In this document: positions 1-7,067 of the stretch, one piece after another
Numbering within the stretch: the first letter of the stretch is position 1
Layout: every line of letters starts with the position of its first letter
Source of the DNA: AC-32 sp963728765
GTDB lineage: Bacteria; Actinomycetota; Thermoleophilia; Gaiellales; Gaiellaceae
Length of the DNA: 64,000 bases
Reading direction: 5' to 3'
NCBI GenBank assembly: GCA_963728765.1
Contig: CAVSKX010000002.1
Coordinates: forward strand, 186,001 to 250,000
Translations under genes and position numbers: made by a program
Notes under the pieces: model-generated
Told to the model about the DNA's origin: nothing
The model's database searches: none
The model's input: only the letters and a program-made list of their open reading frames with translations

Positions 1-39
1 CTCTTTGCCAGAGGCGAAGAGGCCGCCGGGCGGCTCCAG

Positions 40-45
40 TAGACT
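40..45 (+). promoter_or_regulatory. -10 box of the cytochrome c gene
   Basis: TAGACT lies 8 nt before the ATG at 54. That spacing fits a transcript starting almost at the start codon (leaderless). The same arrangement recurs at many genes in this window. Confidence 0.4.
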
Positions 46-53
46 CGCGCGGA

Positions 54-485
54 ATGCGCCGCCTCCTCCCGTTTGTCGCGCTCGCGTTCCTGCTCGCCGG
101 CTGCGGCGGCGCACAGACAGTCTCGCCGACCGCCGAGACCGTCGTCGGCTCGGTGCCGCAGACGACCACCGCGCAGGCCGCGGCGAACGGAGACGCCAAG
201 GCCGGTGAGACGCTGTTCACGGCGCAGGGGTGCGGCGGCTGCCACAAGTTCCAGGCGGCCGGCACGAACGGGACGGTCGGGCCCGACCTCGACAAGCTGA
301 CCGAGTACGCGAAGACCGCGAACCAGGGCTCGCTCGAGGAATTCACACACGAGTCGATCGCGAACCCGACCGCGTACGTCGAGAAGGGCTTCTCGCCCAC
401 GATGCCCAACTTCGGCGAGACGCTCTCGGACAAGCAGATCGCCGACCTGGTCGCGTTCCTGGTCCAGAACCAGCCGCAGGGTTGA
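54..485 (+). CDS. Class I cytochrome c lipoprotein
   Basis: A 143-residue predicted monohaem cytochrome c. The N-terminus is a short basic and hydrophobic signal ending in lipobox LLAGC (Cys17), so the protein is likely lipid-anchored outside the membrane. A Thr/Ala-rich linker follows, then haem motif CGGCH (Cys60, Cys63, His64). A C-terminal SPTMPNF segment around residue 122 supplies the likely Met ligand. It is therefore a small electron carrier, probably of the respiratory chain. Its TGA stop overlaps the proposed TTG start of serS (TTGA), so the two may be co-transcribed, although they have no obvious shared function. The redox partner is not visible here. Confidence 0.85.
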   Translation: MRRLLPFVALAFLLAGCGGAQTVSPTAETVVGSVPQTTTAQAAANGDAKAGETLFTAQGCGGCHKFQAAGTNGTVGPDLDKLTEYAKTANQGSLEEFTHESIANPTAYVEKGFSPTMPNFGETLSDKQIADLVAFLVQNQPQG

Positions 486-1684
486 TCGACCTCCGAGCGG
501 CGCGCAGCGATCCCGACCGCCTGCGGCCGGGGATTGCTCGCAAGGGCGGCGGCGAGGCGTTCGACGAGCTGCTCGAGGCGGATGCACGCTGGCGCGAGCT
601 CGTCCCGCAGGTCGACGAGCTCCGCAGCCGCCAGAAGCTGAAGGGCAAGCCGACGCCGGAGCAGGTCGAAGAGCTGAAGGCGGTTAAGGAGGAGCTCCGG
701 GGCATCGAGGAGCAGCTCGCAGCCGCGGAGGCGCTGCGCGACGAGCTGCTGCAGAAGGTCCCGAACCCTGCCCACGAGTCGGTCCCCGACGAGGCGTCGG
801 GCGACGCGGAGGGCGCGGTCGTCCGCGCGGTCGGCGAGCTGCCGCAGCTCGAGGAGGCGAAGGAGCACCTGGAGCTGGGCCGCTTCGAGATGGAGCGCGG
901 CGCGCGGCTCTCGGGCTCGCGCTTCGGCTACATGGTCGGTGACACGGCCCGCCTCGGGCTCGCGCTCTACCGATGGGCGCTCGACCGCGTCGTCGCTCGG
1001 GGCTACACGGCGGTGATCCCGCCCGTGCTCGTGCGCGAGGAGGCGATGTACGGAACCGGCTTCTTCCCCGCGGAGCGGTTCGAGATCTACGAGGTCGCCG
1101 ACGAAGGGCTCTACCTGACAGGCACCTCGGAGGTTGCGCTCGCGGGGCTGCACATGGGCGAGATCCTCGACCGCGAGGACTTGCCGCTGCGCTACACGGC
1201 GTTCTCGACGAACTTCCGCCGCGAGGCCGGCGCCGCGGGCCGAGACACCCGCGGGATGTTCCGCGTCCACCAGTTCAACAAGGTCGAGATGTTTGCGTAC
1301 GTCCTCCCCGAGGAGTCTTGGGACGAGCACGAGCGCCTGCTCGCGATCGAGGAGTCGCTCGCGCAGGAGCTCGGGCTCCCGTACCGGGTCGTGAACATCG
1401 AGGCCGCCGAGCTCAGCGCGGCCGCGGCGAAGCGCTACGACATCGAGGCATGGTTCCCGTCGCAGGAGCGCTACCGCGAGCTCACCTCGGCGTCGAACAC
1501 GACCGACTACCAGTCGCGGCGGCTCGGGATCCGCTACCGCGCGAACGGCGGCACCGAGTACGTCCACACGCTGAACGGCACCGCGGTCACAGATCGCTGG
1601 GCCCTCGCAATCCTGGAGAACTTCCAGGGCGAGGTGCCCGAGGTGCTGCGGGAGTTCGGCGCCCCCGCCCGCATCGAGGGCTAG
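482..1684 (+). CDS. serS: Seryl-tRNA synthetase
   Basis: A 400-residue class II aminoacyl-tRNA synthetase that charges tRNA-Ser. The TTG start at 482 gives the family N-terminus IDLRAARSDPDRLR. Residues about 25-100 are Glu/Lys/Leu-rich and form the long antiparallel coiled-coil arm that grips the tRNA-Ser variable arm. The core has class II motif 2 around FRREAG and motif 3 around ANGGTEYVHTLNGTA near the C-terminus. The length is normal for the family. A longer in-frame ORF begins upstream inside the cytochrome gene but is not homologous there. A hairpin terminator follows directly, then tRNA-Ser(TGA). Confidence 0.95.
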   Translation: MIDLRAARSDPDRLRPGIARKGGGEAFDELLEADARWRELVPQVDELRSRQKLKGKPTPEQVEELKAVKEELRGIEEQLAAAEALRDELLQKVPNPAHESVPDEASGDAEGAVVRAVGELPQLEEAKEHLELGRFEMERGARLSGSRFGYMVGDTARLGLALYRWALDRVVARGYTAVIPPVLVREEAMYGTGFFPAERFEIYEVADEGLYLTGTSEVALAGLHMGEILDREDLPLRYTAFSTNFRREAGAAGRDTRGMFRVHQFNKVEMFAYVLPEESWDEHERLLAIEESLAQELGLPYRVVNIEAAELSAAAAKRYDIEAWFPSQERYRELTSASNTTDYQSRRLGIRYRANGGTEYVHTLNGTAVTDRWALAILENFQGEVPEVLREFGAPARIEG

Positions 1685-1690
1685 AAGCAC

Positions 1691-1710
1691 GGGGGAACCC
1701 ATGGTTCCCC
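1691..1710 (+). terminator. Hairpin terminator after serS
   Basis: Near-perfect inverted repeat GGGGAACC-AT-GGTTCCCC directly downstream of the serS stop. There is no U-tract. A nearly identical cassette, beginning at the stop codon, follows the HdrB-like gene at 62955-62974 on the other strand. Confidence 0.6.
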
Positions 1711-1795
1711 AGTGAGCCCCCTCCTTCACGCGAGCCATCGGCCGAGGGGAGCCTTAGCCGGGCAAAGCCCGCCTAACGCGGCGACAATGAAGTCC

Positions 1796-1884
1796 GGCGG
1801 GGTGCCGGAGCGGTCGAACGGGGCGGTCTTGAAAACCGCTGGCGGCCGAAAGGTCGCCCGTGGGTTCAAATCCCACCCCCGCCG
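1796..1884 (+). tRNA. tRNA-Ser(TGA)
   Basis: An 89-nt class II tRNA. Acceptor stem GGCGGGG (1796-1802) pairs with CCCCGCC (1877-1883). The anticodon loop CTTGAAA holds TGA, and a long variable arm is present. The T arm is GTGGG-TTCAAAT-CCCAC. Discriminator is G1884 and CCA is not encoded. Its 3' two-thirds are exactly duplicated at 3752-3813. Confidence 0.95.
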
Positions 1885-1887
1885 CTG
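1826..1887 (+). repeat. 62-bp direct repeat, left copy (attL-like)
   Basis: Runs from the anticodon arm to 3 nt past the discriminator of tRNA-Ser(TGA). It is identical base for base to 3752-3813. Confidence 0.85.
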
Positions 1888-1890
1888 GTA

Positions 1891-1927
1891 GACCCGCAAT
1901 CCCGTATGGGTAACGGGGTTGCGGGTC
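1891..1927 (+). terminator. Strong hairpin after tRNA-Ser(TGA)
   Basis: Inverted repeat GACCCGCAATCCCGT / ACGGGGTTGCGGGTC with a 7-nt loop and one mismatch, starting 7 nt after the tRNA. It probably terminates or processes the tRNA transcript. Confidence 0.55.
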
Positions 1928-2039
1928 ACGGGCGGTCGCATCAATCCCCTGGCCCCACCCTCCGTGGCCGGAGGGAGCCGAGCTCGCGCTCGTGAGCGTG
2001 CTGCTTCCCCGCGAGTTCAAGCTCCTGGCCTCGCCTCAC

Positions 2040-2325
2040 TCAGGCGATGGCGACGTTGCTGATCACGCCAGCGAACCCGACGACGAAACCGCTGATCGTG
2101 GCGACGAGCGCGACCGTTGGCGGGTCCTCGTCGATCTCGAGCTGGAGGTCGGCGACGATCAACGCTGCCGCGCCTGTGTTGAAGAACGCGAGCGGAACCC
2201 GCAGCCGAACGCGCTTGGAGAAGGCGTACGTTCACTTCCACGGCCCGCCGAGGGTTGGGTACCCATCGGTAGACGACGATCATCGCGGCAGGCCCCGCCC
2301 ACCCGTCGGGGAAGAACAGTGCCAA
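2040..2325 (-). pseudogene. Remnant of a small membrane protein
   Basis: On the minus strand an open frame with good third-position GC encodes a hydrophobic C-terminus containing FNTGAAALIVADLQLEIDED and TISGFVVGFAGVISNVAIA. It is cut upstream by a TGA at 2232-2234 and lacks a usable start. The adjoining upstream sequence is open in another frame from 2325. It looks like a frameshifted, decaying small membrane protein inside the tRNA-bounded insert. The function is unknown. Confidence 0.3.
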
Positions 2326-2423
2326 AATCTCCGGTTGAAACGGTTTCTGCGCCGCGGAGTGTCAGAAGACCCGCTGCCGAGCAGCGACTCAAGTCGCCTG
2401 CGCAACCTGCCGATCACCCACGC

Positions 2424-2621
2424 ATGACGAAGAACACGATCCTTGGGGTCGTCGGTGTGCTTTGGGGCGGCGGCATGATCGTCCGCGGTCTCGCAAGTGG
2501 AGTGCCAGCGCCGACAAGCTCCTACGGCACTGGTGCGTTCGTCGCGTTCCTCTTCGGGATCGCGCTCTTCGCCGCCGGAGCGAGGACGCTGTTCCTGCAC
2601 CGCCGCCGCCACGACTTCTAG
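2424..2621 (+). CDS. Small two-helix membrane protein, unrecognised
   Basis: 65 residues starting MTKNTILGVVGVLWGGG. Hydrophobic segments lie at about 5-25 and 38-56, and the C-terminus is basic (HRRRHDF). The ATG at 2424 is chosen because everything upstream in frame is hydrophilic, low-complexity and reads as non-coding. It lies inside the tRNA-Ser-bounded insert. Small proteins with this layout are common and not diagnostic, and I do not recognise a family. Confidence 0.5.
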   Translation: MTKNTILGVVGVLWGGGMIVRGLASGVPAPTSSYGTGAFVAFLFGIALFAAGARTLFLHRRRHDF

Positions 2622-2750
2622 GCACTTCGCCATCCGCTCCACGCGTGGAGGATTCGCCGTGGCGCTCGGCTCGCCCACCACGCCGCCTTCCTCGCGTTCA
2701 GTCGGCTCGGTCGCGGCGGAAACCGCCGCCGCCCAGAGGCGTTCACCCCT

Positions 2751-3560
2751 TTGAGGGATGGGGACCCTGGGTGGCTAGTCGAAGTCGGGAGAGTGGGACG
2801 CTGGTTGCTCAACGCCGTGCTCTTCCTCTTCGTGGTCGGTGCGGTTGTGCGCGGTGGTGGCGCCCTCCACCTCTGGAACGTGCCCGACTTCAGCGGCTCC
2901 CACAAGCAGACGATGGCGCAATGCCTCGATGAAGGCGCCTCCGGTTTCGAGTCGGCTCTGGCGCAGGCCGGGGTGCGGACCGCTAACGCCCGCTTCCTCA
3001 CCGCAGCGAACCTGAACACCGCGCTGCGTCCGCTGTGCAAGGAGTGGTTGAGCAGCCCGGAGAGCGGATCGCTGACGCAAGAGACCGGGCCGAGGTTCGT
3101 GAGCCAGCTCTTCCGTGAGCACCCGTCCGTCTACCAACCCCTCTGTCTCGCCGGGATGAACGCCGACGTCGCCGCGAACGGCCGGGTGTTCCAGTACCTG
3201 ACGAAGACGGAGCGTTTGCGCCTGAGCAGAGAGACCTGTCGGCTCCAGGCAAGGTACATGAGCAAGGACAGGCCAGTACCGAACTTCTCGGCCCTGATCG
3301 GCCAGCATCCGGATGTCTACGTGGTCGCCTGCGGAGCCGTCCTCCAAATGCAGATGGCTCAAGTCGAGGTGGTGAGGCAGAAGTTCACGAGACCCCAAGT
3401 CCGTCGGATTGCTCGACGCTCCTGTACCCAGGCGTTGCGGAGCGGACTGATCGACGCGAGTCACGCTCGCGGGTTGCTCGATTACAGGGTCGTCGACCAG
3501 CAGGCACTCAACAAGATCGTCCTTCGCATCGCCCAGCGCGAAGCGCGCGCCTCGGCGTAG
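2751..3560 (+). CDS. Hypothetical membrane-anchored protein in the tRNA-bounded insert
   Basis: A 269-residue ORF from a TTG at 2751. A GTG at 2793, just before the membrane segment, is an equally good start. One transmembrane helix lies near residues 18-36. A roughly 230-residue, presumably extracytoplasmic domain follows, with several scattered Cys residues and a basic, helical C-terminal third. No family is recognised. It is the largest gene in the insert. Codon use is GC-rich but visibly less extreme than in serS, which would fit acquired DNA. Confidence 0.5.
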   Translation: MRDGDPGWLVEVGRVGRWLLNAVLFLFVVGAVVRGGGALHLWNVPDFSGSHKQTMAQCLDEGASGFESALAQAGVRTANARFLTAANLNTALRPLCKEWLSSPESGSLTQETGPRFVSQLFREHPSVYQPLCLAGMNADVAANGRVFQYLTKTERLRLSRETCRLQARYMSKDRPVPNFSALIGQHPDVYVVACGAVLQMQMAQVEVVRQKFTRPQVRRIARRSCTQALRSGLIDASHARGLLDYRVVDQQALNKIVLRIAQREARASA

Positions 3561-3591
3561 CCACAGCAACTGGGCGCTAGGGTTGCGCGCG

Positions 3592-3737
3592 ATGCGGCTC
3601 TGTCAGGCCTTCGGTCGCCCGCTCCCGGCGCTCGCCCGGCCGACCGGCGCTACTGCAACAGCGTCTGCCGCCTGCTCGCTCACCGGCGTCGGCAGCGCGG
3701 CGGATTGTCTGGAACGGGGCGCAGAGGGCATGGTTGA
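3592..3737 (+). pseudogene. Frameshifted small zinc-ribbon protein
   Basis: The ORF opens MRLCQAFGRPLP and, after a frame change near 3640, continues RRYCNSVCRLLAHRRRQR before TGA at 3735. The pattern C-x-x-C-G-x-P-L ... RRYC-x-x-x-C-R-x-x-A-x-RRR is that of a small zinc-binding protein common in actinobacteria. Here the second Cys of the first pair is Phe and the frame is broken, so it is probably inactive. It sits next to the right-hand repeat of the insert. Confidence 0.4.
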
Positions 3738-3751
3738 GCCAGGTCGGTGAA

Positions 3752-3813
3752 GTCTTGAAAACCGCTGGCGGCCGAAAGGTCGCCCGTGGGTTCAAATCCC
3801 ACCCCCGCCGCTG
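3752..3813 (+). repeat. 62-bp direct repeat, right copy (tRNA-Ser fragment, attR-like)
   Basis: An exact copy of the 3' 62 bp of the tRNA-Ser(TGA) locus. It lacks the acceptor 5' strand and D arm, so it cannot form a tRNA. Confidence 0.85.
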
Positions 3814-3828
3814 CCCCTGTCCTGACCG

Positions 3829-4041
3829 CTACTCGACGGTGTAGAGGAGCCGGAGGGTCAGGTCGACCGAGAAGCCTTGCTCGAGCAGCTCGACCGCCGC
3901 CTCCTCGGGAACCTCGACCTGCGCCGCGAGCACGAGCGCGGCGCATGGTGCCGCTCCCGCGTCGAGAAACAGGTTGAGACGACGGCGGAGCAAATACTCA
4001 ACCTCAGACGCCGTCAGTTGCTCGAACTGTGCCGCAGTCAC
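3829..4041 (-). CDS. Conserved-looking small helical protein
   Basis: 70 residues from a GTG at 4041, preceded by AGGAGC. The sequence is Ala/Leu/Glu-rich and predicted all-helical, starting MTAAQFEQLTASEVEYLLRR. There is no signal or membrane segment. It lies just outside the right-hand tRNA repeat, so it may be the original downstream neighbour of tRNA-Ser. Function unknown. Confidence 0.5.
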   Translation of the reverse strand: MTAAQFEQLTASEVEYLLRRRLNLFLDAGAAPCAALVLAAQVEVPEEAAVELLEQGFSVDLTLRLLYTVE

Positions 4042-4120
4042 CGGGCTCCTTCCTGGCCGCAGTCGCCGGAGCCCTGGATATCGGCCGAAGGAACGGTGCC
4101 CGGTCTCCCCCGTTCGGGTA

Positions 4121-4162
4121 CGCAGGCGGCGCCGGCCAGGTCAGAGACCGGCGCCGCCTGCG
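4121..4162 (-). terminator. Perfect 15-bp hairpin terminator
   Basis: CGCAGGCGGCGCCGG (4121-4135) and its exact complement (4148-4162) around a 12-nt loop. It lies just past the stop of the small membrane gene at 4168-4311, between two minus-strand genes. Confidence 0.65.
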
Positions 4163-4167
4163 ACGAG

Positions 4168-4311
4168 CTAGACGGTGCTGCGCCCGGAGATCAGCGCAAA
4201 CACGGCAACGACGAGCGCCACGATCAGCAGCAGCCAGAGGAAGCTGTTGACCGCGGCTCCGCCGGCGACCGCGAAGATCACCAGCAACAGAACGAGTAGC
4301 CAGAGAAGCAT
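4168..4311 (-). CDS. 47-residue two-helix membrane protein
   Basis: Encodes MLLWLLVLLLVIFAVAGG and then a second hydrophobic stretch, ending SGRSTV. Nearly the whole protein is two membrane helices. An excellent AGGAGG ribosome-binding site lies 4 nt before the ATG, and a perfect terminator hairpin follows. The strong translation signal and clean codon use support a real gene. Very short hydrophobic proteins of this kind are widespread in actinobacteria with unknown function. Confidence 0.6.
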   Translation of the reverse strand: MLLWLLVLLLVIFAVAGGAAVNSFLWLLLIVALVVAVFALISGRSTV

Positions 4312-4572
4312 CGTGCCTCCTGTTTGGTCGTTTCCAGGAGAAGAACGGCGTCGCCGCTGTCTCGGTTACGCGCGCAGGGGTGAAACACCAAACGCCCGGT
4401 GGGCGGAGGCCGCACGCCAAGGGCCGGAGAAAGGGGAGTCGGCCCGTGGCGGCATGCTGGGGATTGAGGGCGGCCCTCTCGCCTCCGCAGCACCAGGCTT
4501 GTTACCAAGTGTACGCGTTCGACGCGGTTTGCGCCGCGCACGACCGCGCAGCATTGCGGGTACCTACGAGGC

Positions 4573-5742
4573 GTGGAGGACCGGAAGCCGCGGCTGTTGA
4601 TCCTGATCACGCTGAGCGAGCTCGGCGGCGCCCAGACAGCGGTCTCGCTCCTGCTTCCGGGGCTCGTCGACCGGTTCGAGGTGACGTTGGCCGCGCATGG
4701 CGGCGGACCGTTGCGCGACGCCGCGGAGGCCGCGGGCGTGCCGTACGTGGAGCTGGAGCACGTCCGCCGGGCGATCCACCCGTGGCAGGACGCGCGCGGA
4801 CTGCTGGAGCTCGTGCGCCTGTGCCGCCGGCTGCGGCCGGACATCGTCCATGTGCACAGCTCGAAGGTGGGGGTGCTCGGACGGCTCGCGGCGTGGCTCG
4901 CACACGTGCCCGTGCGCGTCTACACGGTGCACGGCTGGTCGTTCGCCGCGTACGACGGCCTCGCCGGCCGCGTCTACCTCTGGCTCGAGCGGCTCATGCG
5001 CCCGCTGACCACGGCCGTCGTCTGCGTCTCTGAAGCGACGCGCCAGCAAGGGATCGCCGCGCGCGCCTGCGACGACGCACGCACCGTCGTCATCCACAAC
5101 GCCGTCGAGGTCGGGTCGTTCGGCGCCCGCGCCGAGAGCACTGGGCCGCCGCGGATCCTCAGCGTCGGACGCCTCGCATACCCGAAGGATTTCGTGACGT
5201 TGCCGGCGGGTCTCGCGCTTCTCGACGCCGACTACCGCTTGTTCCTGGTAGGCGACGGCCCGGATGCACCCGAGGTCGCCGCCACCGTGGAGGCACGCGG
5301 CCTGTCCGACCGGGTCGAGCTCCTCGGTGCCCAGGTGTCCGTCGCGGAACGGCTCGCCCGCTCGGACGTCTTCGTGCTCTCCAGCCGCTCGGAAGGCTTT
5401 CCGGTCTCGATCCTCGAGGCGATGGCGGCAGGCCTGCCGGTGGTCGCCACCGACGTGGGCGGCGTCGCCGAGGCGGTCGTAGACGGAGAGACCGGGATTC
5501 TCGTCCCCGCCGCGGATCCGCAGGCGCTTGCCGGCGCGCTCGAACGGCTCCTCGCCGACGTCGAGCTGCGACGCCGCCTCGGCGCGGCCGGGCGCGCGCG
5601 GGCGCTCCGCTTGTTCGACACGCCGCGCTACCGCGCCGCGCATCTCGACCTCTACCGGCGCGAGCTCGAGCGCCTGCAGCTTCCGGCCCCGGTGGCGCCG
5701 GGCCGGCGGGTGCTCAGCGCCTCAGCTGAACCTGGCGAATAG
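4573..5742 (+). CDS. Glycosyltransferase, GT4 family
   Basis: 389 residues with a GT-B fold. The N-terminal acceptor domain opens LLILITLSELGGAQTAV, containing the GGAQ loop typical of family 4 exopolysaccharide glycosyltransferases. The C-terminal nucleotide-sugar domain has SVGRLAYPKD, then RSEGFPVSILEAMAAGLPVV with the E-x7-E motif, and GGVAEAVVDGETG. It likely adds a sugar to a lipid-linked repeat unit on the cytoplasmic face. GTG start at 4573. It is the first gene of the polysaccharide locus. The donor and acceptor sugars cannot be read from sequence. Its 3' end overlaps the convergent gene by 29 bp. Confidence 0.85.
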   Translation: MEDRKPRLLILITLSELGGAQTAVSLLLPGLVDRFEVTLAAHGGGPLRDAAEAAGVPYVELEHVRRAIHPWQDARGLLELVRLCRRLRPDIVHVHSSKVGVLGRLAAWLAHVPVRVYTVHGWSFAAYDGLAGRVYLWLERLMRPLTTAVVCVSEATRQQGIAARACDDARTVVIHNAVEVGSFGARAESTGPPRILSVGRLAYPKDFVTLPAGLALLDADYRLFLVGDGPDAPEVAATVEARGLSDRVELLGAQVSVAERLARSDVFVLSSRSEGFPVSILEAMAAGLPVVATDVGGVAEAVVDGETGILVPAADPQALAGALERLLADVELRRRLGAAGRARALRLFDTPRYRAAHLDLYRRELERLQLPAPVAPGRRVLSASAEPGE

Positions 5743-6328
5743 GAAGCGGCTCTTCGGCCGCACGCTGCGGTGCCGGCCCGCGCGCGGCGAGCCGGAGGAA
5801 CGTCGTCTCGCCGACCACGAGCACGACGAGTGCGAGCCCGACCAGAAGCAGCAGCAGGGATTCGCTCGAGGACGGCGCCTGTGTCAGGCCGTGGGCCGAG
5901 GTCGCCAGGATCTGGCCCCCGGTGGAGGCGATCGACTTCACCGGCTTCGTGGGGAGCCGAGCCGGCGGGTCCTTCTTCGTCGCTCGGTGCACCGGAGTCT
6001 GGGCCACGCGATGCGGCCCCGCCGGCGGTGTCGGCCGGTACGTGACCGCCGGCCTCGAGGTCTGCGAGGTTGACTTCGCCGTGTAGTTCGACCTCGACGA
6101 GCCCTGGTACGAGTTGATGAAGGTCCTCTGCGTCGTCTGTGAGGTCCTCTGCGTCGTCTGTGGCGCCGGCACGCTCGGCGCTGCCTCGGGACGGACCGGC
6201 GCCGGCCACGACGGCGACCGTTCAGGCTTAGGCCCGTCGGCGGCGGCCGGCCCAGCGGCCGCAGCGGCAACTCCGACGCACGCGAGTGCGACTACCCCCC
6301 GTCGAAGCTTTTTCGACCGCGAACCCAC
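5714..6328 (-). CDS. Secreted Pro/Thr-rich protein with C-terminal membrane anchor
   Basis: 204 residues. A Sec signal (VVALACVGVAAAAAGPAAA) is followed by about 120 residues rich in Pro, Thr, Ser, Gln and basic residues, including a tandem QTTQRTS/QTTQRTF repeat. A C-terminal helix LLLLLVGLALVVLVVGE and a short basic tail end it. The layout is a wall-spanning stalk with a membrane anchor. GTG start at 6328 with GGAGGT 6 nt upstream. No enzyme motif. A surface role linked to the polysaccharide is inference from location only. Confidence 0.65.
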   Translation of the reverse strand: MGSRSKKLRRGVVALACVGVAAAAAGPAAADGPKPERSPSWPAPVRPEAAPSVPAPQTTQRTSQTTQRTFINSYQGSSRSNYTAKSTSQTSRPAVTYRPTPPAGPHRVAQTPVHRATKKDPPARLPTKPVKSIASTGGQILATSAHGLTQAPSSSESLLLLLVGLALVVLVVGETTFLRLAARGPAPQRAAEEPLPIRQVQLRR

Positions 6329-6399
6329 GATTCGACCTCCCCACGTCTCGTCGTAGGTCTAACACTCTAAACCCACAAGGGCCTGAACGCGAGGCCCGG

Positions 6400-6933
6400 C
6401 TAGCGCCAGAGCACGACGACCAGCACCACGATCGCGACCACGGCCGCGAGGGCGACGATGATGGCGTTGAGGACGAACACGGTGCTGCTGATCCGCGAGC
6501 GTTCGTCAGTGCTCGCCGCAGGCTCCCCAGAGCTCGCCGAGCGGGGCTCGACGTCGCCGTCATCGTCGAGACCGGGAACGGCGCGGGCCACCTGCGCCTT
6601 CCGGCCCGTCGTGCGCCAACCGAGCGCGCCGGCGAGGGTGTCCGTGATGAATTGGTTCAGGCTCACCTTCTCCCGTTCGGCGGTACGCGCTAGCTCGGCG
6701 TGGAGCGTCTGCGGCATCCGTAGCAGCAGGCGCCCGCTGTGGGACCCCGCCGTCTTCGGCTCGGGGACGTCCTTGCCCTCCCGCCTGGCGGCCAAAAGCC
6801 AGGCGGCCATCGCCTCCGAGGCACGCTCCATCGCGTCGTCCGGCGTCGCACCCCGGGCCGTGCAGCCCGGCAACGCGTCGATCGTCGCGAGCCACTCTCC
6901 CTGCTCGTGCACGAGCGTCACTGGGTAAGGCAT
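6400..6933 (-). CDS. HicB-like protein with ribbon-helix-helix domain and C-terminal membrane helix
   Basis: 177 residues. The first about 65 resemble the HicB partial-RNase-H fold: YPVTLVHEQGEWLATIDALP, then GCTARGATPDDAMERA. Next is a ribbon-helix-helix-like segment, GRLLLRMPQTLHAELARTAE followed by KVSLNQFITDTLAGAL. An acidic linker and a terminal helix VLNAIIVALAAVVAIVVLVV complete it. HicB antitoxins are normally soluble and paired with HicA, and no HicA-like gene flanks this one. An in-frame GTG at 6999 is an alternative start. The membrane anchor suggests a repurposed regulator rather than a classic antitoxin. Confidence 0.65.
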   Translation of the reverse strand: MPYPVTLVHEQGEWLATIDALPGCTARGATPDDAMERASEAMAAWLLAARREGKDVPEPKTAGSHSGRLLLRMPQTLHAELARTAEREKVSLNQFITDTLAGALGWRTTGRKAQVARAVPGLDDDGDVEPRSASSGEPAASTDERSRISSTVFVLNAIIVALAAVVAIVVLVVVLWR

Positions 6934-7067
6934 CTCCTCAGTGCGTCCCTCGGCAGGAGGAGTCGCCGGGTCGGCTGCCTGGTGGGGCCTCGACTTCACT
7001 GAACGGCAAGTTTACGGTGCCCGCGCGGACGCACACGAAACGCCCTAGGCCCGCGCCGCGCGGACCG

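Larger units (their letters stand above)
1826..3813 (+). mobile_element. Putative tRNA-Ser-integrated mini-element (att-bounded, no integrase)
   Basis: The segment is bounded by 62-bp perfect direct repeats (1826-1887 and 3752-3813) that both correspond to the 3' end of tRNA-Ser(TGA). This is the signature left by tyrosine-recombinase integration into a tRNA gene. The left copy belongs to the intact tRNA and the right copy is a tRNA fragment. Inside are an unrecognised small membrane-protein ORF (2424-2621), a larger one (2751-3560), a broken small membrane gene and a broken zinc-ribbon ORF. No integrase is visible. It may be a decayed integrative element, a satellite, or a simple segmental duplication. 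Confidence 0.55.

Noticed and set aside
1992..2423. In-frame extension upstream of the small membrane protein at 2424
   Set aside because: The upstream part is hydrophilic low-complexity sequence lacking a ribosome-binding site. The membrane protein begins cleanly at ATG 2424.
3752..3813. A second functional tRNA-Ser gene
   Set aside because: The 5' acceptor strand and D arm are missing; only the 3' 62 nt are present.
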